Program-made: the position numbers and the translations under genes
Part shown: piece by piece, positions 17,845 to 25,992 of the stretch
How positions within the stretch are numbered: the stretch's first letter is position 1
Layout: each line of letters starts with the position of its first letter
NCBI RefSeq assembly: GCF_018860155.1
Contig: NZ_JAHKNI010000009.1
Location: 124,001-188,000 of the forward strand
Direction of reading: 5' to 3'
DNA length: 64,000 bases
From: Nocardia albiluteola
GTDB taxonomy: Bacteria; Actinomycetota; Actinomycetes; Mycobacteriales; Mycobacteriaceae
Notes under the pieces: generated by a model
Told to the model about the DNA's origin: nothing
Seen by the model: only the letters and a program-made list of their open reading frames with translations
The model's database searches: none

Positions 17845-19344
17845 TCACGGGACCAGACGTTGCGCGACGTGTCGGGGATCGGCGTGGCCGCCCGGGATTC
17901 GGTCGGAGGGTAGGCGCGCCACGAGGTCTGCGGCTCGGCCGAGCGAGCAGTTCGGGCCGAGGAGCTCGCGGACGAGCACGATGCGTTCGGCGATCGAATG
18001 ATGCGAGTCGGCGAACCATTGGGCGAGGCCGGGCAGGCCCTCGGAGGCGAATACCTCACGCAGAGAGGGCAATTCGTGGCGGCAATGCTCGGTCAGCAGC
18101 GGCAGGATCCTGCTCGGGCCGTTTTGGAAGGTCGGAGCCAACGCGACCGCGAGTCGCCAGACCAACTGTTCGTGTACGCGGATCAGCCGCAGGTCCTCTC
18201 CGGCGAAGGCATGCCAGTCGACGTCGTTCGCGATCCAGACGATCGTGTCCAGCGGGGCTCCGAGACCGACGTAACCGGACTGGCCGCAGGAGAGCAACGT
18301 CTTGTCGAGAAACTTGCCGGGGAGTGGGCATTGTTCTGCCAGCAGGACGGCGTCGTACAGGTCCTTGCCCAGCGGTAATGCCGGCTCTTGACCCTCGTGG
18401 TCCTCCTCGTAATAGTCGTAATCGTCGTAGTCGTAGTCCTCCACCTCGTCGAGGTCCTCGTCCGCCTCGTCGTAGTCGTCGTCTTCCTCCGGATCCGCGC
18501 GATCTGCCTCGGGTGCCGTGCGATCTGCCTCGGATTCCACATGATCTGACCCGGGTCCCACGTGATTCGCCTCGGGTGCCGCGTCATTCGTTTCCGGTGC
18601 GGCGTGGTCTGCGCTGCGTGTCCTGTCCTCGTTGCTGAGGTCGTCGTCTTCCCTCAGGTCCGCGTGATTCGCGTCGGGTGCCGGGTGTTTCGTCTCTGGC
18701 GGGGGGTGATTCGCTTCCGGTGCGGCGTCGTGGCCCTCGGGCAGGGCGTGGTCGGGATCGCCGAGGGTCGGGGAGTCGGCCATGAGCCAGGCGATCTTCC
18801 ATGCCAGCGACTGCCGTTTGGTGGCGGCGCGCAGCATGAACGGTGGGCCCGGCAGACTCGATCGCGGGATCGGTGTCAGCTCCGGCGGGTCGTGGAGGGC
18901 ATCGTCCACCGCGAAATCGATCTGCACGGTGCCCACGTGTCCACGCCCGTGCCAGGTCAGTAGCAAACGGTAACCGGACACGGTGTAAAAGGTGTCGCCC
19001 GCGAGCGGCTCTATCGATTCCGGGTGGTGACTGATGAAGACCGTGCTGCCCGGCCGGTGCGACATCGTCGCGGCATCGGTGGCGATGTCCTCGAGCATCT
19101 CGTCGGTGCCGGGCTCGTCGAGCCGGGTGCGCTGGTAATCCACAACGAAATCCAGGTCGGCGGGCTCGCGCGCGCACGCCCCGAACCACGCCTTGACCAG
19201 CACGCTGCCGCGCAGCACCAGATGCGATGACCACGGCGACTCCGCGATCGCGGCCAGCACATGATCGATCGCCTCGCGCCGCGCGGCCACCCAGTCCGCG
19301 CCGTCCTCGGATTCGGTGAAATACCAGGGCAGATGGGTGGTCAT
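17845..19344 (-). CDS. AbiEii-like nucleotidyltransferase with acidic repeat insert
   Basis: A 499-residue protein. The N-terminal half looks like the AbiEii/AbiGii nucleotidyltransferase fold: LVLRGSVLVKAWF (residues 42-54), the metal-binding PADLDFVVD (Asp63, Asp65), a third acidic position in QIDFAVDD (143), and KRQSLAWKIAWL (176-187), which matches the conserved lysine helix. Residues ~205-320 are a low-complexity insert of heptad-like units (AAPEANH variants) running into an Asp/Glu/Tyr-rich stretch; the C-terminal ~180 residues are globular again. Its start overlaps the stop of the upstream gene by four bases. In AbiE systems such enzymes are toxins; no recognisable AbiEi antitoxin is adjacent, so defence use is only a possibility. 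Confidence 0.65.
   Translation of the reverse strand: MTTHLPWYFTESEDGADWVAARREAIDHVLAAIAESPWSSHLVLRGSVLVKAWFGACAREPADLDFVVDYQRTRLDEPGTDEMLEDIATDAATMSHRPGSTVFISHHPESIEPLAGDTFYTVSGYRLLLTWHGRGHVGTVQIDFAVDDALHDPPELTPIPRSSLPGPPFMLRAATKRQSLAWKIAWLMADSPTLGDPDHALPEGHDAAPEANHPPPETKHPAPDANHADLREDDDLSNEDRTRSADHAAPETNDAAPEANHVGPGSDHVESEADRTAPEADRADPEEDDDYDEADEDLDEVEDYDYDDYDYYEEDHEGQEPALPLGKDLYDAVLLAEQCPLPGKFLDKTLLSCGQSGYVGLGAPLDTIVWIANDVDWHAFAGEDLRLIRVHEQLVWRLAVALAPTFQNGPSRILPLLTEHCRHELPSLREVFASEGLPGLAQWFADSHHSIAERIVLVRELLGPNCSLGRAADLVARLPSDRIPGGHADPRHVAQRLVP
18385..18732 (-). repeat. degenerate 21-bp/7-residue repeat and acidic tract inside the nucleotidyltransferase gene
   Basis: About a dozen units of seven residues, for example DAAPEAN, HPPPETK, HPAPDAN, HAAPETN and TAPEADR, followed by a run of Asp, Glu and Tyr. 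The units are divergent in sequence, which suggests an old expansion. The frame is kept throughout. Confidence 0.7.
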
Positions 19345-19991
19345 GACGCCACCGCCGCTTCGGTGATCCAGCCCTCGTCGACCGACTCGTTCGTGTCCAG
19401 CACCACGAATTCCCGCTCGATGGACAGGATTTGGTAATCCGGCAGCACCGCCAAGAGGGCTGCGAGGCGGTCCTGCGCCGTCCGGTCGCCGACGGCCCGG
19501 CAGCGTTGGGTAACGAACCTCTCGGTGCGACCGTCCGGCCGGACCCGCCGGGCATTCGCGGACACATGCGCGCGGTGACCTGTGACCGCCTCGGCCAGCC
19601 CCGCCGGTTTCGCGCCTGCGGGGAGCAAGAGCTTGATGTGGTGTTCGAAGTAGTACCGCGGCCCGAGGGCTGCGGCCGCATCGTCGGTGCCGGGGACGCC
19701 CTCGGCCCACGGCGTTGCCTCGAGCTTCACCCGCAGCACCCGGAAACCCGCCTCGGACAGGCCCGCAACGACCGAACGGATCCAATCATGCACCGCCACA
19801 GCGGTTCCGGAGCGCAGTATGGTCAGCATCGGCTGATCCGGCGTGCGCCCGCGCAGCAATACGATATGCGTGAATTTCATATCATGCAGCGCCGCATAGT
19901 GTTCCAGCGCTGACGCCGTCCGCGGTTCGTCTGTCGCGACGGTGATATGCGCCTCGAAATCACCCCGCACCGCCGCCAACTCAACCTCCAT
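19341..19991 (-). CDS. conserved hypothetical partner of the nucleotidyltransferase
   Basis: A 216-residue protein with no domain I can name. It opens with MEVELAAVRGDFEAHITVATDEPRT, contains the segment FTHIVLLRGRTPDQPML, and has a late strand-rich part (YQILSIEREFVVLDTNESVDEGW). His residues recur in HITV, HDMKFTH and FEHHIKLLLP, so a metal or phosphodiesterase-like fold is conceivable but unproven. The start follows GAGGGGG. Translational coupling (ATGA) with the AbiEii-like gene says the two act together; this is the position an antitoxin would occupy, although the sequence does not look like AbiEi. Confidence 0.6.
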   Translation of the reverse strand: MEVELAAVRGDFEAHITVATDEPRTASALEHYAALHDMKFTHIVLLRGRTPDQPMLTILRSGTAVAVHDWIRSVVAGLSEAGFRVLRVKLEATPWAEGVPGTDDAAAALGPRYYFEHHIKLLLPAGAKPAGLAEAVTGHRAHVSANARRVRPDGRTERFVTQRCRAVGDRTAQDRLAALLAVLPDYQILSIEREFVVLDTNESVDEGWITEAAVAS

Positions 19992-20438
19992 CACCCCCTC
20001 ATCGAAGCACGGACTACCGACAAACTCTGCTGTCACACACGGCCGCCATCCCCGAGTTGAAGCGGGGACTGAAGTGCCGCATGTCAATTCCCGCGCCCAC
20101 CTGTGCTCGCATAGCGACCGCCGCGTGTGTCTCCGACCGGACGACGGCTCCAGCCTGTCTGTCGAGATCGGCGCGGAGGCCGGAACCGAGCCGAGGGAGG
20201 CTGATTGTCGTGTACCCCCCGCGGCCAGTTCGTGCACGCCGAAGATCCGTGCCACGTCGGCCGTCTGCTCGTCGCTCAGATCCGATCCGTCGGTGTCAGA
20301 ACGAATTTCGCCCGCTCGCCGTAGCGAACCGCTGACGGCAGCGCTGGTGGCGCGAAGGATCCGGCGGCCCGGCACACAGGGATGGCGGTTCGTCGGCGGT
20401 TCCGCCGTTTGTCGGTGGGTGTCGGTAGCGTCTGGGGC
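19992..20438. other. 447-bp gap with a possible gene relic
   Basis: No intact gene is evident between the divergent hypothetical and ligase genes. On the minus strand around 20220-20345 two adjoining frames read like one decayed protein: YGERAKFVLTP in one frame continues as TDGSDLSDEQTADVARIF in the next after a one-base shift. The rest looks non-coding and should hold the promoters of both flanking genes. Confidence 0.3.
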
Positions 20439-22430
20439 GTGGACACTGGAGAACACATCCAACAGCTCGCGGACCGCATCGTGGCGCTACGCGACGCCTA
20501 CTACCAGGGCGCGCCGCTGGTGGCCGATGCCGAGTACGACGGAATCGAGGACGAGTTGCGCGCGCTGGTCGCGGCGCACCCCGAGCTGACGCCGGACCCG
20601 AATCCGCTGGAGCAGGTCGGTGCGCCCGCCGTGCTGCACGCCCCCATCCGGCACGCGCGCCCGATGCTGTCGCTCGAGAAGGCGACCACGTCCGAGCAGG
20701 TCGCCGCGTTCTTCGATCGCTTTCCGGGCCAGTCGGTGGTGGTGATGCCCAAACTCGACGGCCTGTCGCTGTCCCTGGTCTACGAGGACGGGCGGCTGGT
20801 GCGCGCGGTCACCCGCGGGGACGGGACGACCGGTGACGACGTGACCGTCCTGGTCCGAGCATTGGTCGATGGCGTTCCCAAGCAGATCGACGTCCTGGGC
20901 CGGGTCGAGGTCCGCGGTGAGGCGGTGATGCTGCGCTCGACCTTCGCGGCCTACAACACCGCGCACCCGGACAAGCCGCTGATCAATCCGCGCAATGCGG
21001 CGGCGGGCACGCTGCGGGCGAAGGATCCGGCCACGGTTGCCGAGCGGCGCCTGCGATTCTTCGGCTTCGACCTGGACACCGAGGCCGACGCCGCAGCGGT
21101 CGACCTGGGCGAGGGACTGCGGGCGCTGGGTGTCGCGGGTGCGCAGATGCGGTTTTGCGCCGATGCCGAGCAGGCCCAGGCCGCGATCACCGCGATCGAA
21201 CAGGGCCGCAACGACCTCGATTACGACATCGACGGCGCGGTGCTGCGGCTGGCCGACCGCGATGCCTACGCCGCCGCGGGAACTCGGTCGAACTCGCCGC
21301 GCGGCGCGCTGGCGTTCAAGTTCGCCGCCGAGGAGAAGACCACACTGCTGGCCGACGTGGTCTGGGACGTCGGCAAGACCGGCAAGATCGTCCCGGTAGC
21401 GTGGCTGGAGCCGGTATTCGTGGGCGGCACCACGGTCACCAAGGCCACGCTGGCCAACCAGGAGGTGATCCGCGCCCGCGACATCAAGGTGGGGGACACG
21501 GTGCTGGTGCGCCGCGCGGGCGATGTAATCCCGTTCGTGGCGGGCGTGCTCGACGCTTCCAAGCGCACCGGCGCCGAGCGTGAGATCGTGCCGCCCACCG
21601 TCTGTCCCTCGTGCGGGCAGCCGGTGACAGAGCAGGGCAACAGCCGGGAACTGTTCTGCACCAACGTATCCTGTCCCGCACAGACGGTCCGCAGGCTCAT
21701 CCACTGGGCCTCGCGCGCCGCGGCGGACATCGACGCCATCGGCGGGGTGTGGATCGAACGCCTGGCCGAGGCGGGCATCCTGGAACGCCCGTCGGACTTC
21801 TACACCCTGACCACCGAGCGCCTGCTCGAGTTCGACCGCATCGGCGAGGTCTCGGCCGCCCGCATGATCGACTCGATCGATGCCAGCCGGCAGGTCGGCC
21901 TGCGCCGCGCGCTCATCGGCCTGGCGATCCCGATGGCCTCCGACGGCACCGCCGCCCGCCTGGCCCGGGCGGGATTCGGCTCCCTCGAAGAGGTTGCCGA
22001 GGCAGGCGAGGAACGCCTCGTGGCGGTGGAGGATATCGGACCGAAGGTCGCCGCCTCACTGGTCGAACACCTCACCCGGTTGCGCCCGGAACTGGAACGG
22101 CTGCGCGCGGTGGGCGTCAGCCTGGACGTGCGCGCGGAGGACCTGCCACCGGTCGTCGCGGCCGGCGCACCCCTGGAGGGCAAGACGGTGGTGATCACCG
22201 GCGCCATCAGCGACCCGCGCTCGGGGGAGAAGGTCGCCCGCCCGACGTTCCAGCGCCTGTGCGAGAAGGCGGGTGCGACGGCGGCCTCCTCGGTCTCGGC
22301 GAGCACCGACATGCTCATCACCGGTGCGGGAGTCGGCGAGAGCAAGCTGAGCAAGGCGGAGAAGCTCGGCGTCGCGGTCGTCGACCAGAACGAGATCTGG
22401 AGTCTGTTGATCGACGCCAAGGTGGTGTGA
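20439..22430 (+). CDS. NAD-dependent DNA ligase, divergent LigA paralogue
   Basis: A 663-residue NAD+-dependent ligase. Domains in order: Ia region with adenylate-contacting YYQGAPLVADAEYD (21-34), adenylation domain with catalytic Lys105 in MPKLDGLSL, TRGDGTTGDDVT, NPRNAAAGTLRAKDP, OB fold, a four-Cys zinc site starting CPSC (Cys389, Cys392) and ending CTNVSCPAQ, a helix-hairpin-helix region, and a C-terminal BRCT domain (EGKTVVITGAI to ILID). Motif I has Met in place of the usual Glu before PK, and the motif after GDDVT (VLVRALVDGVP) departs from the housekeeping N-x-RTI pattern. It is therefore probably an accessory ligase beside a standard LigA elsewhere. The GTG start matches the family N terminus. 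Confidence 0.85.
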   Translation: MDTGEHIQQLADRIVALRDAYYQGAPLVADAEYDGIEDELRALVAAHPELTPDPNPLEQVGAPAVLHAPIRHARPMLSLEKATTSEQVAAFFDRFPGQSVVVMPKLDGLSLSLVYEDGRLVRAVTRGDGTTGDDVTVLVRALVDGVPKQIDVLGRVEVRGEAVMLRSTFAAYNTAHPDKPLINPRNAAAGTLRAKDPATVAERRLRFFGFDLDTEADAAAVDLGEGLRALGVAGAQMRFCADAEQAQAAITAIEQGRNDLDYDIDGAVLRLADRDAYAAAGTRSNSPRGALAFKFAAEEKTTLLADVVWDVGKTGKIVPVAWLEPVFVGGTTVTKATLANQEVIRARDIKVGDTVLVRRAGDVIPFVAGVLDASKRTGAEREIVPPTVCPSCGQPVTEQGNSRELFCTNVSCPAQTVRRLIHWASRAAADIDAIGGVWIERLAEAGILERPSDFYTLTTERLLEFDRIGEVSAARMIDSIDASRQVGLRRALIGLAIPMASDGTAARLARAGFGSLEEVAEAGEERLVAVEDIGPKVAASLVEHLTRLRPELERLRAVGVSLDVRAEDLPPVVAAGAPLEGKTVVITGAISDPRSGEKVARPTFQRLCEKAGATAASSVSASTDMLITGAGVGESKLSKAEKLGVAVVDQNEIWSLLIDAKVV

Positions 22431-22535
22431 GCCTGGCATTGCGATGTCCGGAATCCGCCGGACAAGGTAATCAGAAGCCAGCACAGTGGGATGAGAACAC
22501 ACCGGCAGCACCAGCGAAACACCGAGGAGTCCACC

Positions 22536-23267
22536 ATGATCGAGGCCACCCGGATCGCGGGACCGGTCGCCGATCGTCTCGCCCGCGCCGACTGGTCGGC
22601 CCTGGCCGGCGAGCTGGATGAGTACGGCTGTGCTCCCGTCGGCCCGCTGCTCACCGAGTCCGAGTGCGGGACGATCGCCGCCCTGTACGACGACGCCGAC
22701 CGATTCCGGACAACCGTGGACATGGCTCGCCACCGCTTCGGCTCCGGGGAGTACCGCTACTTCACCCACGACCTGCCAGTCCTGGTGCGGGAGCTGCGTG
22801 AGGCGTTCTATCCCCGCCTGCTGCCCATCGCCCGCGTCTGGGCCGACCGGCTCGGCGCGCCCGCGCGATGGCCCGACAGCCTGGACGAGTGGCTCGCGTT
22901 GTGTCATGCGGCAGGGCAATCCAGGTCCGCCCAGATCCTGCTGCGCTACGGCCCTGGTGACTGGAATGCCCTGCACCGCGACGTGTTCGGCGACATGCTG
23001 TTTCCGCTCCAGGTCGTGGTCGGTCTCGACGCGCCGGGCGCGGACTTCACCGGCGGTGAGTTCCTGATGACCGAGCAGCGTCCCCGTGCCCAGTCCCGCG
23101 GTTCGTCGACCACCATTCCGAAGGGGCACGGCCTGATCTTCACCACGCGCGATCGGCCCGTCGCGAGCAAGCGCGGCTGGTCGAACGCACCGATGCGGCA
23201 CGGGGTGAGCGCCGTGCGATCCGGACGCAGGCACACCCTCGGCATCGTCTTCCACGACGCCGCATGA
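22536..23267 (+). CDS. 2OG-Fe(II) oxygenase of the PF09859 type
   Basis: A 243-residue protein. The facial triad is visible as His147 and Asp149 in NALHRDVFGD and His222 in MRHGVSAVRSG; FPLQVVVGL, FTGGEFLMTEQRPRAQSR and RRHTLGIVFHDA are hallmarks of the family annotated as an oxygenase for oxidative demethylation of damaged DNA, a role I consider likely but not firmly established. GAGGAG precedes the ATG. It follows the DNA ligase after 105 bp in the same direction, and the pairing supports a nucleic-acid repair setting. Confidence 0.8.
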   Translation: MIEATRIAGPVADRLARADWSALAGELDEYGCAPVGPLLTESECGTIAALYDDADRFRTTVDMARHRFGSGEYRYFTHDLPVLVRELREAFYPRLLPIARVWADRLGAPARWPDSLDEWLALCHAAGQSRSAQILLRYGPGDWNALHRDVFGDMLFPLQVVVGLDAPGADFTGGEFLMTEQRPRAQSRGSSTTIPKGHGLIFTTRDRPVASKRGWSNAPMRHGVSAVRSGRRHTLGIVFHDAA

Positions 23268-23443
23268 CAATTCGCGTACCGCGCGACTTCCTCGGGCATG
23301 CGGGCTGGGCCGCTCGTTAAGGCGCTCGATAGTGTTCGCCAAGGGCTGGGCCCAAGGATTTCCGGTGTAGGCGGGGCAGCAAGCCGCCGTAAACAACTCT
23401 CGCACTGGAGATTTCGAGCACCACTGATGAAGGCGCGCCCGCT

Positions 23444-23680
23444 GTGACCGGACCGGAGACCGAGAGCCGACCGGCCGCCGAGCTGGACAACCTGTACGCG
23501 GTGCTCTCACTGGCATCCGGTCTCGCCGGATTATTCTGGATCGCAATCATTTTCAGCACGATGGCGCAGAATCGTCCGGGCGGCCGCACGCAGGCTGTCG
23601 TCGGCGGGGCGCTGGGGTACTTCGAACTCGTTGTGCTCGGCTTCTGGCTGGTGTATCGCCGCACTCACTTCGGCGCGTGA
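23444..23680 (+). CDS. small two-helix membrane protein
   Basis: A 78-residue frame starting at GTG. Two hydrophobic segments, AVLSLASGLAGLFWIAIIF (residues ~19-37) and AVVGGALGYFELVVLGFWLV (~51-70), separated by a short Arg-containing loop, suggest a helical hairpin in the membrane. No family recognised. It ends two bases before the stop of a TetR gene on the other strand. Support is the membrane profile and lack of a better competing frame. Confidence 0.5.
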   Translation: MTGPETESRPAAELDNLYAVLSLASGLAGLFWIAIIFSTMAQNRPGGRTQAVVGGALGYFELVVLGFWLVYRRTHFGA

Positions 23681-23681
23681 G

Positions 23682-24266
23682 TCACGGCCGGTCCGGCCCG
23701 GGTATTGCGCGGTCCACGATTGTCCGCACCAGTTCCGCCGCTCGTCCTTCATCGAAAATTCCCGGCAGCGTGAGTCTTTCGAGGATCAGCCAGTTCACAG
23801 CGAGGTACAGCAGCACGACGGCGTCCTCGCCGCCCGGCAGCCCCGATTCTCCGTAGTTGCCGATATTGAAGTCCAGATCCGCGCGCACCCGCTCGGTGAG
23901 CAGCGCCTGCAGTTCCGGCCGGCGGGTGGCCTCCAGTCGCAGTTCGAGGATGGCGAGATAGCCGGTGCGGAAATGCGAGACCCGATCGACCACCTCGGTC
24001 ATGAGTTCGGTCATGCTCTCGCGGGTCTGCGGTTGGCGCGATGTCGCGAGGGCCTCGTCGCTGGGAAGCAGGCGCTCGTAATAGCGGTGGCCGACCTGGA
24101 TAAGGAGTTCGTCGCGGTTGGCGAAGTAGTTGGACGCGGTGCCGGCGGGCACAGCGGCCTGCTGGTCCAGCGCGCGGAAGGTCAGCCCGCGGGCGCCCTC
24201 GCGGGCCAGGACCTCGATCGATGCGTCCAGCAAGGCCTGTCGGCGCTCCGGGTTCGTGCGGACCAC
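23682..24266 (-). CDS. TetR family regulator
   Basis: A 194-residue regulator with the HTH LTFRALDQQAAVPAGTASNYFANRDELL (residues ~28-55). Two starts are possible; the GTG at 24266 has GGAG nine bases upstream, while the ATG at 24281 would be only three bases from the putative operator. Divergent from a DHFR-like gene, with two TAGTACTA boxes between them, so it probably represses both. The C-terminal domain resembles TetR_C_6-type proteins. Confidence 0.83.
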   Translation of the reverse strand: MVRTNPERRQALLDASIEVLAREGARGLTFRALDQQAAVPAGTASNYFANRDELLIQVGHRYYERLLPSDEALATSRQPQTRESMTELMTEVVDRVSHFRTGYLAILELRLEATRRPELQALLTERVRADLDFNIGNYGESGLPGGEDAVVLLYLAVNWLILERLTLPGIFDEGRAAELVRTIVDRAIPGPDRP

Positions 24267-24283
24267 TTGACACCACTCCATCC

Positions 24284-24322
24284 GTAGTACTAAGTTTCAA
24301 ACCACTTCGGACATAGTACTAC
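24284..24322. promoter_or_regulatory. paired TAGTACTA boxes, putative TetR operator
   Basis: The 9-bp arms GTAGTACTA (24284-24292) and TAGTACTAC (24314-24322) are exact inverted copies 21 bp apart; each also contains the self-palindrome TAGTACTA. They lie in the gap between the divergent TetR and DHFR-like genes and abut both translation starts. Confidence 0.55.
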
Positions 24323-24338
24323 AATGAAGGCGGTCACG

Positions 24339-24914
24339 ATGCGAAAGCTTGTCTACTACGTGGGGGTCACCCTCGACGGTTACATCGCAGGTCCGCAGGG
24401 GGAAGTCGACTTCGCTCCGCTGAGTGAGGACCTGATGGCCTGGTTCGCGGAGTGCTACCCGGAGACGCTGCCGACCCATGTTCGTGAGCATGTGGGTATC
24501 CCGGTCGATACGCCGAACCGCACGATCGACACCGTGCTGATGGGCCGCGGCACCTACGAGCCGGGCCTGGCGATCGGCGCCGACAGCCCGTACAACCACC
24601 TGAAGCAGTACATCTTCTCCAGTACCCTTGCCCCGGTGGACAATCCGCAGGTGGAGATCGTCGACACCGATCCGGTCCATCTGGTCCGGCAGCTGAAAAA
24701 CGAACCCGGCCTGGATATCTGGCTCTGCGGCGGCGGAAACCTAGCCGGTCAGCTTATCGGCGAGATCGACCGGATGGTCCTCAAGAGTTACCCCGTGCTC
24801 TGGGGCGAGGGTGCTCGGGCGCTGTCGGGAAACTTCGATCCGACGCGGTTCACCGTTACGCAGCGCAGGGAATTCGGCAGCGGCGTACAGGTCACCTGGT
24901 TCGACCGGACCTGA
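24339..24914 (+). CDS. dihydrofolate reductase family protein (RibD C-terminal-like)
   Basis: A 191-residue protein of the RibD_C/DHFR-like reductase family. It starts MRKLVYYVGVTLDGYIAGPQGE, the standard opening of this family, and has TVLMGRGTYEPG in the centre and LWLCGGG-like IWLCGGGNLAGQL, the NADPH-binding glycine stretch, near residue 135. The ATG at 24339 has GAAGG upstream and is preferred to the ATG at 24324, which sits directly against the operator. Such single-domain reductases are common in actinobacteria; the substrate is usually unknown. Confidence 0.83.
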   Translation: MRKLVYYVGVTLDGYIAGPQGEVDFAPLSEDLMAWFAECYPETLPTHVREHVGIPVDTPNRTIDTVLMGRGTYEPGLAIGADSPYNHLKQYIFSSTLAPVDNPQVEIVDTDPVHLVRQLKNEPGLDIWLCGGGNLAGQLIGEIDRMVLKSYPVLWGEGARALSGNFDPTRFTVTQRREFGSGVQVTWFDRT

Positions 24915-24920
24915 TCGAGC

Positions 24921-24990
24921 ATGCCGCGTCACCTTCCCGGCTCGGAGCACTCCATTTCGTTCAGTGACCCTGGAGTGCTCGACGCGGCAT
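24921..24990. terminator. nested inverted repeat after the DHFR-like gene
   Basis: Outer 10-bp arms ATGCCGCGTC (24921-24930) and GACGCGGCAT (24981-24990), inner 10-bp arms GAGCACTCCA (24945-24954) and TGGAGTGCTC (24971-24980). Both are perfect. The stem starts six bases after a stop codon. There is no T-run, as is common for high-GC actinobacterial terminators. Confidence 0.5.
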
Positions 24991-25053
24991 CCCTCGAGGA
25001 CGAGCTGGTTGGATGCAGGCCGCTTTTCTGCCCCGCTCAACGCTGGGAACACC

Positions 25054-25086
25054 GCCGTGTCTGCGAGCACGACCCGCAGACACGGC
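25054..25086. terminator. 12-bp GC-rich hairpin
   Basis: Perfect arms GCCGTGTCTGCG (25054-25065) and CGCAGACACGGC (25075-25086) with a 9-nt loop, between two convergent genes. Likely a second, possibly bidirectional, terminator. No T-run. Confidence 0.5.
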
Positions 25087-25338
25087 CCAGGTAACCCCAG
25101 TGCCGGTGTTGCGGGCCACGAAGCTGTTTCACTTTGAGGCGCAGGGGGTTTGGGGCGTACCGGCCCCCGCCGAACCGGGCGGATCAGCATGGCGCCGGGC
25201 TCGGGCCCCCAGCGAAACGCCCTGTGCGCGAGCCAGCTTCGACAGCTCGACGTGCCGTTCGGGCTCGGCGTACCCGCGAGCGTCGACCGGGCCGTGGGCC
25301 GGATCGTTAGGCGCCGACCCTGTGTTCGCAGCGCCGGT

Positions 25339-25992
25339 TCAGGCCTCGGACAGGGCGGCCGCCGCGTTCGCGAACATGGTCGACTTGATCGCGCCCAGCG
25401 TCGCCTGATCCTTGGCGCCCAGCGGGGCCAGCATCGCCAGCGCGGTGTCGGTGACGGCGTCGGCCTCGGCGGTGGCATCGATCAGGTCGTAGGCCAGGGC
25501 GTCGGAACCGCCGAAGCGGCGCCCCGTGGTCATCGAGGCGACCGCCGATTTCGGCGTGAGCTTGGACTGGATGAGGGCCGCCATGCCGCGGCTGAACGGG
25601 ATTCGGATATCGGCCTCGGGGAAGCAGAAGTAGCCGCGGTCGGCGCGCATGACCCGGAAGTCGTGGGCGATGGCCAGCATGGCGCCCGCGCCGAAGGCGT
25701 GGCCGTTGAGCGCGGCGGCGGTTGGGACCGGGAGGGTCAGCATCCGCGCCAGCAGCGATTGCACCTGTGCCACATACCATTCGGCGCGGTCGCCGTTGGC
25801 CGAGAGCCAGTCGAGGTCGAGGCCGTTGGAGTAGAACTTGCCTGAGGCGGTGGTGATCAGAGCCTGGGCGCCCTCGGCGACGACGGCGTCCAGGTGCGCG
25901 CCGATCTCGTCGAGGAAGTCGGGAGAGAAGCGATTCTCGTCGTCGCCGATGTCAAGGACGGCGATCTTGTCGTGGTAGCTGAGAGTGGGCAT
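25339..25992 (-). CDS. enoyl-CoA hydratase/isomerase family protein
   Basis: A 217-residue crotonase-fold protein. The oxyanion-hole segments are KFYSNGLDLDWL (residues ~52-63) and NGHAFGAGAMLAIAHDFRVM (~94-113); the single acidic residue in YFCFPEADIRIP is the pattern of delta3,delta2-enoyl-CoA isomerases, not of two-Glu hydratases. It would shift double bonds during unsaturated fatty acid oxidation. Start MPTLSYHDK follows GAAAGGA. It overlaps the end of the upstream TetR gene by 41 bp, so the two are one transcript. Confidence 0.82.
   Translation of the reverse strand: MPTLSYHDKIAVLDIGDDENRFSPDFLDEIGAHLDAVVAEGAQALITTASGKFYSNGLDLDWLSANGDRAEWYVAQVQSLLARMLTLPVPTAAALNGHAFGAGAMLAIAHDFRVMRADRGYFCFPEADIRIPFSRGMAALIQSKLTPKSAVASMTTGRRFGGSDALAYDLIDATAEADAVTDTALAMLAPLGAKDQATLGAIKSTMFANAAAALSEA

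Larger units (their letters stand above)
24915..25338. other. 424-bp convergent gap with strong hairpins
   Basis: No gene is supported here. The gap contains two strong inverted-repeat structures (listed separately) after the DHFR-like stop. The rest, 25087-25338, is high-GC sequence without recognised coding or structure. Confidence 0.6.

Noticed and set aside
17845..19785. 646-residue version of the nucleotidyltransferase with a longer N terminus
   Set aside because: The extra part overlaps the partner gene in another frame and reads as Arg/Gly-rich shadow; the family-like start is at 19344 with a 4-bp coupling.
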